A stretch of DNA of 64,000 nucleotides from Proteles cristata cristata (lineage: Eukaryota; Chordata; Mammalia; Carnivora; Hyaenidae): positions 496,001-560,000 of the forward strand of contig JAESUZ010001503.1 in assembly GCA_017311185.1 (NCBI GenBank). Reading direction: 5' to 3'. Positions 45,214 to 57,450 of the stretch are shown here, piece after piece. The position numbers were made by a program, and so were the translations under genes. Positions within the stretch are counted from its first letter, which is position 1; every line of letters starts with the position of its first letter. Under the pieces are notes generated by a model, which ran no database searches, was not told the DNA's origin, and was given only the letters and a program-made list of their open reading frames with translations.

Positions 45214-48200
45214 AGAAAATATAGCCAAAAAGAAAAAAATCTTTAAAGCAGCAAGAGAAAAGAAGTTCTTAACTGACAAGGGAAGATCCACAAGGCTAGC
45301 TGCAGACGTCTCCATGGCAGACATGCTATGGCAGGCCAGAAGGCAGTGGTGTGATATATACTCAGTGTGCTGAATAGGAAAACTCAATAGCAAAGAATAC
45401 TCTATCCAGCAAGGTTATCCTTCAGAATAGAAGGAGAGATAAAGAGTTACCCAGAAAAACAGAAACTAAAGGAGTTCAGGACCATTAAACCAGCCCTGCA
45501 AGAAATACTAAAAGGACTCTTTGAGTGGAAAGGAAAGACCAAAAGTGACAAAGACTAGAAAGAAAAAAGAAAATCCCCCAAAACAATGACAAAATAAATA
45601 CTAAAATGGTACTAAATAGATATCTATCAATAATTGCTCTGAGTGTAAATGGATTAAATGCTCCAATCAAAAGACATACAGTAACAGAATGGAAAAAAGG
45701 AGAAAGAAAAAAAAAAGATCCAAGTGTATGCTACCTACAAGAGACTCATTTTAGATACAAAAGATACCTGCAGACTGAAAGTAAGGGAATATAGAAACAT
45801 TTATCGTGCAAATGGTAATTTTAAAAAAGAAAAGTATATATATAAAAAAATATATAAAATCATCTAGATTTTGAATCAAGTCTGTAGCAAGAGATGAAGA
45901 AGATGACAGTATCATAATAAAGAGGGCTATTCAATAAGAACTAACAATTATAAACATTTATGCCACCAAGTTGAAGCACCCAAATATATAAATAAATTAA
46001 TCACAAACATAAAGGAACTCATTGATAGTATTACAATAATAGTACAGGACTTGAACAACATGCTTATGACAATGGACAGAACATCTAAGTAGAAAATCAA
46101 CTAGGAGAAAGTGGCTTTCAGTGTTACACTGGACCATATGGACTTAACATATATTTAAAAAAATTCACCCAAAAGCAGCTTAAGACACGTTCTTTTCAAA
46201 TGTATATAGAAGATTTTCCAGAATATATCACATAGTAGTTTACTAATCAGGCCTCACCAAGTACAAAACTACTGAGATCATACCTTCTTATTTTTGGACC
46301 ATAATGCTATGATACTTGACACAACAAAATATTCAGAAAGACCACAAATATATGGCAGTTTAACGACATGCTTCTAAAGAATAAATATGTCAACAATGAA
46401 ATCAAATAATGAACTTTAAAAATACCTGGAAACAAATGAAAATGAAAACTTGACCATGCAAAATCTCTGGGATGAAGATAGGGCCATAAGAAGAAGTATA
46501 TAGCAATACAGGTATACTTCAAGAAGCAAGAAAAATATCAAGCAAACTGACCTTACACCTAAAGACGCTAGATGAAAAAATTAAGCCTAAAGGCAGTAGA
46601 AGAAGGGTAATGATAAATGCTACAGCAGAAATAAGTGACGTAGAAACTTAAAAACAAAATAGAACAGAACAAAACAAAAAACAGAACAATAGATCAATGA
46701 AACCAAATCTGGTTCTTTGAAAAAAATAAAAGAATAAAATTGATAAACCCTTATCTAAATTTCCCAAAGAGAAAATAGAAAGGACCAAATAAATAAAATC
46801 ACAAATAGGAAAGGAGAAGTAACAAAAACACTACAGAAATAGAATTATCAGAGAATATTATGAAAACGTTTGGGCCAACAAAATGGAGAATTTGGAAAAA
46901 ATGGATAAATTCCTAGACATATGTAAATTACAAAAACTTAAAAAGAAATAAATAGAAAAATTGAACAGACCAATAACCAGCAACAAAATTGAAAAACTAA
47001 ATAAAAAAACTCCCAACAAACAGAAGTCCAGGACCAGATGGCTTCACAGGGGAACTCTACCAAGCATTTAAAGAAGTATTAATACCTATTCTTCTGAAAC
47101 TGTCCAAAAAATAGAAGTGGAAGAAAAACTTCCAAACTCGTTCTTTGAGGCCAGTATTACCTTAATCCCAAAACTAGACAAAAATCCCACTAAGAAGAGA
47201 ACTACAGGCCAATATCCTTAATTAACATGGATGCAAAAATTCTCAACAAAATAGTAATAAATTGAATCCAACAGTGCATTAAAAGAATCATTCACCACAT
47301 TCAAGTGGGATTTATTCCCAAGCTGAATATTTAGTTCAATATTCACAAATCCATGAGATACACCTCAATAATAAAAGAAAATAAGCTATGATCCTTTCAG
47401 TAAATGCCTTTTAAAAGCAGTTGGTAAAGTACAACATCTATTCATGATAAGCCCTCTCAACAAGATAGGTTAGAGGGAACATATAACAACATTACAAAGA
47501 TGATATATGGAAAGCCCATATCTAATATCATCCTCAATGGGGTAAAACTGAGAGGTTTTCCTCTATGTTTATGAACAAGACAGAGATGTCCACTCTCATC
47601 ATTATTATTTAACATAGTTCTGGAAATCCTGGTCTCAATGATCAGACAACAAAAATAAATAAAAGGCAACCAAATTGGGAAGGAAGAAATCAAACTTTTA
47701 ACTATTTGCAGATAGCATAATGCTCTATATAAAAAGAACAAAAGAGTCCACCAAAAACTTGCTAGAAGTGATATATAAATTCAGTAAACTCACAAGATAC
47801 AAAATCAATGATAGGAGTCTGTTACATTTCTATACACCACTAATGAAGCAGCAGAAAGAAGAATCAAGGAATGACTTCCATTTACAATTACATGAAAACC
47901 ATGAGATCCCTAAGAATAAGCCTAGCCAAAGAGGTGAAAGATCCATACCCTGAAAATTAGAAAACATTAGTGAAAGAAATTGAGGATGACATACAAAAAC
48001 ATGGGAAAACATTCCATGCTCATGGATTGGAAGAATGAATATTGTTTAAACGTCTATATTACCCAAAGAAATCTACATATTTAATGGAACCTCTATCAAA
48101 ATACCACAGTATTTTCCACGGATCTCTAACAAACAATCCTAAAATATGTATGGAACCACAAAAGACCTCGAATAGCCAAAGCAATCCTGAAAAAGAAAAA

Positions 48201-48910
48201 CAAAGCTAGACGCATCACAATTCTGAACATCAAGTATATTATGAAGTTTTAGACATCAAGACAGTGTGGTACTGTCACAAACTAGACACATAGATCAATG
48301 GAACAGAACAGAAAACCTGTAAATGACCCCCCAACTATATGGATAATTAATCTTTGACAAAGCAAGAAAAATATCCAATGGAAAAGAGACATTCTCTTCA
48401 ACAAATGGTGTTGAAAAACCTGGACAATAACATGCGGAAGACTGGATCTGGACCACTTTCTTACACCATAATCAAAAATAAATTCCAAATTGATGAGAGA
48501 TTAAATGTGAGGTATGAAACCATTAAAATCCTAGAGGAGAACACAGGCAGTAATCATTCTGACATCTATTGATAGCCATTTCTTACTAGATAGGTCTTCA
48601 GAGGCAAAGGAAACAAAAACAAAAATAGACTATTGGGACTTCATCAAAACAAAAATCTTCTGTACAGTGAAGAGAATAATCAACAAAGCTAAAAGACAAA
48701 TACAAAATGGGAGAAGATAATCTTAAATGAGAAATGTGATAATTATTATACAAAATATATAAGGAACTTGTACAGTTCAACAACCCCCCAAAATGGATAA
48801 TACATTTAAAAAATGGGCAGAAGCCATTAATGGACATTTTTCTAAAGAAGACTTACAGATGGCCAACAGACACCTCAAAGTTGCTCAACATTATTCATCA
48901 TCAGGGAAAC

Positions 48911-50095
48911 ATATCTCTCCATGCATGCACAAAAGAGAAAAATTGTGGAGATAAAAGCTGTAAAAGTAGGAAAGTGCATTTTATTAATTTGTATTGTTTT
49001 ATTGTGATAATAGAAAATACATCTGCTCCTTTCTATCATCATTTTCTGCTCTCATTTGGGAAAATTTTATTTCGGACTCAGTATTAAGGAAAAAATCTCT
49101 GAATGTTAAAGCTGATGTGTGTAGTGTTCGTACTATATAGAGAAATGTCCTTGTATTAAGTAACTATATATATATATGCATATATAGTTATATATATGTA
49201 AAATTTTTGGCATTTGGAATATATTCTCAAATTTTCAGAAAGTAAACAAAAATATTTAATATATTAAGGTAGTTTTTTTGGAACATGAAAACTGAGCTAA
49301 TGGTAGCAGTGCAAAAACAGAATAATGAATGTTCAACAAGAAGATGAAAAATGATCCCAGCTGGTAATTTAGTGGTGGATACCTAAAGGAATGAATAGCA
49401 CATCTAAGTAACCAATGAGGCAAGCAAAGATGAGGTTTTACACCCTTTCTTAGTATTTTCCATTTCAGTCCCAGACTAGTCTAACTAGTAGCACATGAGA
49501 TGAATGTGCAGGAAATGGGTTTCTATCTTCATACATGTTCAGATTTTAAAAGGTGATAGGAACTAGTCCTACCTTTTCTTGATCCTTGATTGATGATCAT
49601 ATCTGAGAGTATTATTTGATGATAGCAGACAGTTATCTTTATCAGTGTAATTATATATTTATAAGATGATTTATAAATAAGGTACTCAATATGGTACCTT
49701 TATAAGATGATTATAAATAAAGTACTTAATATGGTGATCCCAAATACAGTGGGTTTCAGCCAGTATTGTCATGGATCATGGCATACCTGTTATATCTCAG
49801 AAGTTGTCCAGCTGCTAGTTAGGGGACTTAGTAGAAAGGATAGGAAAATATAGGTAGGGAATTTGAGAAATCTAAAAAGAAAGGAGGAGGAGGAGGAGGA
49901 GGGAAGTAGGAAGGGGAGGAGGAGGAGAAGAAACAAAAAAAAAATCTGCACAGGTATATAGAGGGTGAGAACTCAAGTACTTGGTACTTGAATAATGCAT
50001 ATGATTCTGTTAAGTGGGTTTAGACATTTATTTAGTCTTAGAAAAATCTACACACACATATATATTATTCTTTGTAATGTGGGTTTTTGGCAATA
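48911..50095. other. AT-rich intergenic DNA with small repeats
   Basis: No gene. Contains a TA-rich palindrome near 49161-49199, two about 40-bp tandem copies at 49659 and 49699 (TTTATAAGATGATT), and a (GGA)n-rich purine tract at 49879-49932. Confidence 0.5.
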
Positions 50096-50112
50096 AATAT
50101 TTTCATAGCAAT

Positions 50113-50284
50113 GAGGGCACTTGGGATGAGCACTGGGTGTTATATGTAAACCAACTTGACAATAAACTATTTAAGGAAAAAAAAAAACCTGGGTTAGGAA
50201 TTGTAGACCAGTTTGAAATATTTCCTCCTACCAGAATATAAAGAGGTTATTAAAGATTCTAGAAGTCATGAAAATAAATAAATG
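50113..50284 (+). mobile_element. Tiny L1 3' end with possible 3' transduction, 17-bp target-site duplication
   Basis: About 65 bp of L1 terminus (GAGCACTGGGTGTTATATG, then GACAATAAACTATTT) and an A-run end near 50187. They are followed by about 85 bp of non-L1 sequence and a second A-rich end, AAAATAAATAAATG. AATATTTTCATAGCAAT flanks the whole unit at 50096-50112 and 50285-50301. Confidence 0.8.
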
Positions 50285-50301
50285 AATATTTTCATAGCAA
50301 T

Positions 50302-50906
50302 AGCTTAAAATGTAACATACATTTTAAATAAAAATGTAATGAATTTATGACTTTCAAGAGTGTGGATGAATTACATCATTTGCCAAACATGTTTGTTGAT
50401 ATTTATCAACCATTAAGTTTCCCATGATCATATCATTGTGTGGAAATCAGAAAAACGATATTTTTCAATACAACCACTATTATTATACTCAAAAGATGAT
50501 AATTTACCAGGTATGTAAAAGTTTATATGCCACTCTATAAAGCATGACACTTTACTTACTTAATTAATATTTTCTTTAATTAACATCGTTCATTTATAGT
50601 CCATATTTCCTATGCATGGGTAGCAAAATGATGCCTTATCTATTAATATATCAGTTTAAGTTTCAGAAAGGGAATTTTTTCAAGCAGTTAAATGATACAT
50701 TGATATTATCTACTACAAAATCAATTAAATTAATTTATTTCATTGAATGCATAAAATAAAGCCACAGAAATTTCACTCTATTGTCAGTATAAGATCTGAT
50801 ATTATGGTGAATCCAATTATGATTTAAATTTGATATTTGTATACGCAATTATTTTTCTTAGGCTTAATAATATGAATACAAATTTTGGTAGAGAACAGTC
50901 ATGTTA
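50302..50906. other. AT-rich intergenic DNA
   Basis: Nothing recognised. Confidence 0.4.
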
Positions 50907-50922
50907 AAAATATTATTAACTT

Positions 50923-51136
50923 GGGGCGCCCGGGTGGCTTAGTCGGTTAAGCGTCCGACTTTCGCTGAGGTCATGATCTCGCAGTTCGTGGGTTCGAGCC
51001 CCGCGTCGGGCTCTGTGCTGACTGCCAGCTCAGAGCCTGGAGCCTGTTTCAGAGTCTGTCACTCCCTCTCTCTCTGACCCTCCCCTGTTCATGCTGTCTC
51101 TCTCTCTCCTAGAAATAAATAAATAAAACATTTAAG
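50923..51136 (+). mobile_element. Young CAN-SINE, 16-bp target-site duplication
   Basis: Near-consensus element with CCTAGAAATAAATAAATAAA end. Flanked by AAAATATTATTAACTT at 50907-50922 and 51137-51152. Confidence 0.98.
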
Positions 51137-51152
51137 AAAATATTATTAACTT

Positions 51153-51800
51153 ATGAAACATGGAGCTGATATTTGAAGAGATATTTGAAGAAATACTTCC
51201 GCTACATAAAAAAATTCACAGTTATGGTAAATATAGCTGTGATATTCCACAACTATTGTAGTTATGTTTTACAATAATCAGTATATGCACACATACAACT
51301 AAAGTAGCATAAATTTAAAAATTTCTGTAAAGTTCATGACAGGGAAAAATGTATTCTGTAGTATAATCAATATATGTTTGTATAATTTGCTCCCTATCAT
51401 CATTAGTTCTAAGAAATCCATGCAAATTTGAAAAAAAATATTGTATAGAATTACCTAAATATTCTACAATTCCCTTATCAATTTAAACAATTTAAATTTA
51501 ATTTTAAAAATTACTTAAAATTATTTATTCAAAGTATTAATGAATTGTCAATAACCTCACGTTAAAATATAATTATTTAAATATAAATAATTATTAAACC
51601 ATTAAATTATTAAGCATAAATATAATTATGTGAAACATAATTTTAAAAATATGAAAATTTGAACACAACCAAAAAGCTAAGAGGTGATATGAATAATAGT
51701 ATAGTGTTAAAATGACATAAAAGATACAAGTGAGAACTTCAAAAATGTCTCTAGTGGTCAGATATTCCATATAAATATGTATTTTCTTTTGTTTTATTTA
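51153..51800. other. Very AT-rich DNA next to the OR pseudogene
   Basis: Dense ATTTAAA-type text; nothing recognised. Confidence 0.4.
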
Positions 51801-52037
51801 TTAAAGATATGTATAGATTTTTTTCTCCTTAAGGCTCCACACAACTACTTTCACTTTCTTGCTTCTTGAGCTATAAATGAAAGGATTCAACATAAGGTTG
51901 ATGGCCAAATAGAACAAGATCAGTTTGTCTCCCTCTGATGGATAGATATGGGCTTCATGCTACTGATCCATCCTGTTCCATAATATATGGTCAGCACAAT
52001 AAGGAGGGAAGTACATGTGGAGTTCTTTGTTATTGTT

Positions 52038-52072
<35 letters not shown>

Positions 52073-52757
52073 TCCTGTTGTTGATTCTGGTTTCCCTTAG
52101 TTGATTCTATTCTCATCACAGCCACCAGGAAGTAAAGGTAAGAGTATAATGAGGAGGGAGGGGAATGACATTGTCCTAGTCCAACCTATGACCATCAGGG
52201 TCTTCTGCAGGGATGCATCAGCAGAGAACATGTGTGAAGACGAATAGATAATTCATAGAAAATCTATTAAATAATATATGGACCATGAAGTAGGAGGATT
52301 GTGAAGGAGAGAGGCACTACGGGACAAAAACACGATGTCTAGCCCCCCCACAGGCAATGCCACAAACAGAACAGTTCATGGTGAGCAGACACCTCTGCAG
52401 GTAACAAATGACCATGTAGCAATCTGAAGCCATCAATACAAGGAGGAAGTACTTAGTTCTGGCCATCTGGTCAAGCAGAAGATATATACAAATTTTCTGC
52501 TTGCAACAAAGTTTAAGAACACCTTAAGGAAAACAGTTATACTGAAAATATGTTAAGAAAAGCCAGATACAGAGGAAGAAATATATGGTTGTCTCCAGAA
52601 TGGAGTTCAGAATGACTAAGGTGATGATGACTGTTTCCAAAGAAATTCATCAGGTAGACCAGAAAGAAGTAGAAGAGGAGGCTCTCATCTTGGGACAAAT
52701 GGGTAATCCCACAAGAACCAGGTTTGTGGTGGTACTGGAATTCTCATCCTTGTTTTG
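51801..52757 (-). pseudogene. Olfactory receptor pseudogene interrupted by a GTT/AAC microsatellite
   Basis: Read on the minus strand, pieces of an OR appear in the right order but in shifting frames. An N-glycosylation-like NSSTTTNLVL start lies near 52740. A TM1-TM2 stretch like VIITLVILNSILETTIYFF lies near 52570-52630. A decayed TM3 motif MASDCYMVICYL (normally MASDRYVAIC) lies near 52400-52440. CSTCTSLLIVLTIYYGTG of TM6 lies near 52000, and LMLNPFIYSS of TM7 lies near 51875. It ends in TAA at 51801-51803. In-frame stops and frameshifts separate the blocks, and no clear start Met remains. A trinucleotide repeat at about 52028-52086 sits where the third intracellular loop should be, just before the CSTC motif. 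It is on the same strand as the intact receptor 46 kb away, as expected for a tandem OR cluster. Confidence 0.9.
52028..52086. repeat. (GTT/GCT)n trinucleotide microsatellite
   Basis: About 19 triplets, mostly TTG/GTT with a few TGC and CCT interruptions, within the OR pseudogene. Confidence 0.95.
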
Positions 52758-53160
52758 CCCTTACTATTTGTATGTAAAAATGGTGCCATCTAGAAATAAT
52801 AAAATGTAACAAACATCTCACACCACCAAATGCAACCCTCATTACAAATGTAGCTTGAACTAGAATGACAGTTTTTGTGCATGTGTGTGGAATTTCATTG
52901 GGCATACATTTGATTATTTAGAACAAAACCAGAATTCTTCTATCAGTTCTACTATGATCCAAACACTAATACATTTTGGAGAAAAAAAGTCCCCATTTGT
53001 ACTACAAGAAGGGCAGATAATTTCCCCCACCTCTTCCCTTGTTGAATGAATTGACTTAACAATGAAAACGTTTAATAGAGGCTGTATGGTATCATTATAT
53101 GAACACATGGCTTCTATAAAACCTCATAAGTGATAGTCAAGGACTTTCCAACTTTATGTA
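52758..53160. other. Intergenic DNA upstream of the OR pseudogene
   Basis: No gene or confident repeat. Confidence 0.35.
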
Positions 53161-53330
53161 ATGTTTCTTCGAATTGTTTTTTTTAAGTTATATATTGAAG
53201 TATAGTTGGAATACAATTTTATATTAGGTTCAGATGTATAATACAGTGTTTTGACAATTCTCTGCATGATGCAGTGCTCACAACCGTAATTATCATCTGT
53301 CATCATCTAATCTTTACCCAACTCTTCATA
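53161..53330 (-). mobile_element. L1 3' UTR piece, minus strand, old
   Basis: ATTGAAGTATAGTTGGAATA, GTATAATACAGTGTTTTGAC and GATGCAGTGCTCACAACC. Confidence 0.65.
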
Positions 53331-53457
53331 ATTACTTGGCAATTAATATTTCAGCATGGTTTTTTTATACATGATCTCATTTGTATCATTCTCAAACTTC
53401 ACAACTCTACATTAGACATTCAAAAATTATTTTCACAAAAATTTAAAAGCATGTCAA

Positions 53458-54296
53458 GTGAACAGACACTTCCACAAAGAGGACATCCAGATGGCCAACA
53501 GACACATGAAATAATGCTCAGTATCCCTCCTCATCAAGGAAATACAAATCAAAACCACACTGAGATACCACCACACGCTGGTCAGAGTAGCTAAAATGAT
53601 CAAATCAGAGGATTCCAGATGCTGGCGAGGATGTGGAGAAACGGGCACCCTCCTACACTGTGGGTGGGAATGTAAACTGGTGCAGCTGCTCTGGAGAACC
53701 GTGTGGAAGTTCCTCCAGAAATGAACAGTAGAGCTCCCCTATGACCCAGCAATAGCACTGCTAGGAATTTACCCAAGAGATACAGGAGTGCTGAGGCATA
53801 GGGGCACACGTACCTTAGTACCTTAATGTTCATAGCAGCACTTTCAACAATAGCTAAATCATGGAAAGAGCCTAAATGTCCATCAATTGACGAATGGATT
53901 AAGAAGATGTGGTTTCTATATACAATGGAATACTACATGGCAATGAGAAAGAATGAAATCTGGCCATTTGTAGCAACATGGATGGAACTCCAGGGTATTA
54001 TGATAAGTAAAATAAGTCAGGCAGAGAAAGACAGATAGCATATGTTTTCATTCATACGTGGAAGAGGAGAAACTTAACAGAAGACTGTAGGGGAGTGGAA
54101 GGGGAGAAAATAGTTAAGGAGAGGGAGGGAAACAAATCACAAGAGACTCTTAAATACTACGAACAAACTAAGGCTTGATGGGGGGGGTGGAGAAGGGAAA
54201 ATGGTTGATGCGCATGGAGGAGGGCACTTGTGGGGATGAGCACTGGGTGTTATATGGAAACCAACTTGACAATAAACTATTTGAAAAAAAAAGAAG
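53458..54296 (+). mobile_element. L1 3' end, plus strand, 5'-truncated, fairly young
   Basis: Runs from ORF2 end (GGCCAACAGACACATGAAAT) through GATGCTGGCGAGGATGTGG and GGAATACTACATGGCAATGA to GAGCACTGGGTGTTATATGG, CAATAAACTATTTG and poly(A). Same family as 43678-44360. Confidence 0.93.
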
Positions 54297-55300
54297 ATAT
54301 GCTTCATATGATTTCTTTCTTTTAAACTACATTGAGAATGATTTATGGACCACCCTCTGGTCTATCTTGATGAACTTTCCATATTTACTTCCTGAGAGTA
54401 TGAAGGCCTTTAAAAGCATGTACTCCAAAATATGCCACTTTGGCATGTTTTTATTTTTCGTTATAGGACCTAACAAACAGCAGGTGCGTAAGGCAACTCT
54501 GTCCCTCTTTTTTTTTTTTTTTTTTTTTTTTTAAATCTGAAAGCAAGAGATAAAACTCTCTGTGAAATGTACCCTCCTATACAAGGAGGGAAACATCCTC
54601 ATCATCACAGACTGGGAATTTAGGATTCAAAAAGTTATAAAAACAAATCTTGTTAATTCTTCACGTTTCTACCTGTAAGCCAAATCCCCCTGCCTGCAAA
54701 TTATTCAGAAATGTATTGTTCCCTCTTTTGAAAGACATAACATTTTCCTGTTCTAGTCACAACTTCAGATCTTCATTGCCTTGTGAAGATTTTCACGTAT
54801 GTGTAAAATCTCAGTGAAACTTGTACTCTTTTCTCCTGTTAATCTAATTTATGTCAATTTAATTCTTAGGCCCAGCCAGAAACTCTAAGGAGACAGAGGA
54901 GAATTTTTCCTTCTCTACACATAGAACGTGTGTTCTGAAGGTAGTGTGTTTTAATGTTTCATTGGATCAAAATGTTTGACAGTATTCGGAAATTCTATAT
55001 GCTTACTAATATTTTTACTGATAATTACTTAGCATTTCTCAATCATGGAGAGAGAAGATATTAAAATCTCTAAGATAATGGCTCAGCAAGTTTTCCCTGA
55101 ACTTCTATAAATATTTGGCTTTATGGGATTGGATGTTCTGTTACATTGTCCCATAATTTGGAATATTATGCCTTTCTTGAAGCCATCTACTTTTTCCATT
55201 ATGTAATACTCTTGATTATCTCACAATAGTCTTCACCTTGAAATTTGTTTGGTAAATGTCACTGGTTATTCCATTTTCCCTTTCCTTAGTATGCCGATAG
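54297..55300. other. Intergenic DNA with a poly(T) run
   Basis: T run at about 54509-54532. No gene recognised. Confidence 0.4.
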
Positions 55301-55549
55301 GATATCTTCTATGTTCTATCCTTTCCTTTTTATGTATATCTCTCTTTAGAATGCATCTTTTATAGACAGTGTAAATCAAGTTCTTCTTCATCCAGTCTGA
55401 CAATTTCTGCCATTGCTTGGTGTTCGGTGTTTTAAGTCTATTCCTATTTAATGACATTTCTCATTCAGATTTTGAATCTACCTTATTACTATTGTCCCTT
55501 TATCCTGATTGCTACTGCTGTTGTTCCTCAGTTTATCCTTTCCTGTCCT

Positions 55550-55665
55550 CTTTTCTTTTCTTCTCTTCTCTCTTCTCTTCTCTTCTCTTCTCTTCTTCCT
55601 TCCCTTCCCTTCCCTCCCTCCCTCCTTTCATTCATTCGTTCGTTTGTTCGTTCGTTGACATGTTA
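55550..55665. repeat. Polypyrimidine microsatellite, (TTCTC)n, (CCCTT)n and (GTTC)n in series
   Basis: TCTTCTCTTCTC units pass into TTCCCTTCCC, CCTCCCTC and TTCGTTCGTTTG units. Confidence 0.93.
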
Positions 55666-55964
55666 ATGTTCCCTTTCCTTTCTCCCACATACTATCACTG
55701 TGTATCCATACTTCCTATTTGCCTCTTCTTCCCTCTTAATCTACTGTGAGATTATTTTTTTGAAGAATAGAAGAATTTTTATAAATTCCTTGGTTGTGTA
55801 AATGGCATATAATCCATATAGATAAAATGACAAGATAAGTAGAGATTGGATAAAGTTTTCTATAGTTTATATAAATTATATTTTTCCTATAAATACTTCC
55901 TCCTGTATGACCAGAGTCAACAGTAATTATTTTATTTTTACTATTTTACTTTTTTCCTTATTTT

Positions 55965-56560
55965 TTAAAATAAATTAAGTCCAAGTTAGTTAACGAATGG
56001 TATAATAATGATTTCAAGAGTAGTTTTTTATGACTCATCACTTACATATAACACTCAGTGCTCATTCAAACAAGTGTCCTCCTTAATACCCATTGCCTAT
56101 TTAGCCCCTCCCCCATCACCACCCTCTAGCCACCCACAGTTTGTTCCCTATATTTAAAACACTCTTATGGTTTGTCTCCTTCTCTGTTTTTAATCTTGTT
56201 TTTTCTTCCCTTCCCCATGTTCATCTCTTTTATTTCTTATTGTGTATATAAGTGAAATCATATGATATTTGTCTTTCACTGACTTATATCACTTAGCATA
56301 GTACACTCTAGTTCTATCATTGTTTTTGATCACCGAGTAATATTCCATTGTGTAATGGATATAGAAGATGTGGTATATTTATTTATATATTAAAGATATA
56401 TATATAATATATAAAGATATAAAAATATATATCTTTATCCATTCATCAGTCAATGGACATTGGGCTTTTCCCATACTTTTGCTGTCGTTGATAGTGTTGC
56501 TATAAACATTGGAATGCATGTGCCCTTTCAAATACCATTTCCTATTTCTTAAATATAATA
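55965..56560 (-). mobile_element. L1 3' UTR, minus strand
   Basis: AGTCCAAGTTAGTTAACGAA, CACTCAGTGCTCATTC, CTAGCCACCCACAGTTTG, GAGTAATATTCCATTGTGTA. An AT-rich expansion at 56380-56435 interrupts it. Confidence 0.82.
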
Positions 56561-56573
56561 ATCTTAGTCAACT

Positions 56574-56792
56574 ATTTTTTTTATATTTTTTATTTATTTC
56601 TAGGAGAGAGAGAGAGAGACAGCGTGAGCAGGGGAGGGTCAGAGAGAGAGGGAGTCACAGACTCTGAAACAGGCTCCAGGCTCTGAGCTGGCAGTCAGCA
56701 CAGAGCCTGACGCGGGGCTCGAACCCACAAACCACGAGATCATGACCTAAGCGAAAGCCGGACGCTCAACCGACTAAGCCACCCAGGCGCCC
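56574..56792 (-). mobile_element. Young CAN-SINE, minus strand
   Basis: Near-consensus, with TTTATTTATTTCTAGGAGAG (the CCTAGAAATAAA subtype) and GCCACCCAGGCGCCC. AGTCAACT repeats at 56566-56573 and 56793-56800. Confidence 0.97.
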
Positions 56793-57450
56793 AGTCAACT
56801 TTTATAATGTATATTAACTCTGTGCTTGCACATTAAACAATTTTATGTTGTTTATGTGTTTGCTTACTCTCTTGTTCTTTAAATGACGTGATAAAAAGAA
56901 AGCAAAATCTTTCGTATTTGCTAACTTGTTACCATTTCTGGGTTTTGCTGAAATAAATTAATCCATGTTATCATTTGGAGTAATTTCCCATTATCCTAAA
57001 GATATCCTTTAACATTTCATGTCATCTGCACATGATGGTGACAAATCATTTCTGCTTCATTTTATTTAATGAGAAAGTCCTTATTTTATTATCATTTTTA
57101 AGGAAATGGATGTTTAAATTCCAGAGTTGTCTATTTTTGGTCTGTTTTTGTTTTTTCAGTCCTTCAGCACATCTTTCTGTTGTCATCTGCCCACCAGTTT
57201 TGCATGAAAACTCAGCGATGACTTTTAGCCATTTCTCTACATATTCAATGTGACTTTTCTTCTTGTGGTTACTTGCAAATTTTACTTTTAGTGCAGGTTT
57301 ACAGCAGTTTGACTATTGGGTACCTAGACGCTGTTAACTTGATAATGATTTCAGTGAGATTTGCTACCTTTACTTTTTGTTTCCTAGAAGTCTGTCAGTT
57401 TAAATATCTGAATTGGAAATTAAATCAATCACTATTTTTTCATATGTTTT

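Larger units (their letters stand above)
41822..48910 (+). mobile_element. Near full-length older L1, plus strand, with three later insertions
   Basis: It starts with an L1-like 5' end (AAGATGGCAGCC, YY1-type site at about 41829) and passes through 5' UTR, an ORF1 region (44480-45430), ORF2 endonuclease (GCTCTGAGTGTAAATGGATT near 45637) and reverse transcriptase (GCCCTCTCAACAAGATAGG near 47450) to ORF2 C-terminal text near 48890. Removing the LTR, L1 tail and SINE leaves about 5.8 kb. All frames are broken; the longest remaining pieces are under 100 codons. The usual 3' UTR is missing after 48910. Confidence 0.85.
55301..57450 (-). mobile_element. Old L1M/HAL1-like element, minus strand, with L1 tail and SINE insertions
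   Basis: 55320-55540 reads antisense to L1 text before ORF2 (CATCCAGTCTGACAATTTCT). 56950-57420 continues with ORF1-region antisense text (ATCCTAAAGATATCCTTTAA, AGTGCAGGTTTACAGCAG). Between them lie a pyrimidine tract (55550-55665), a younger L1 3' UTR (about 55965-56560) and a SINE. Confidence 0.5.

Noticed and set aside
52585..52809. Plus-strand open frame of 74 codons
   Set aside because: It is antisense to the N-terminal part of the olfactory receptor pseudogene.
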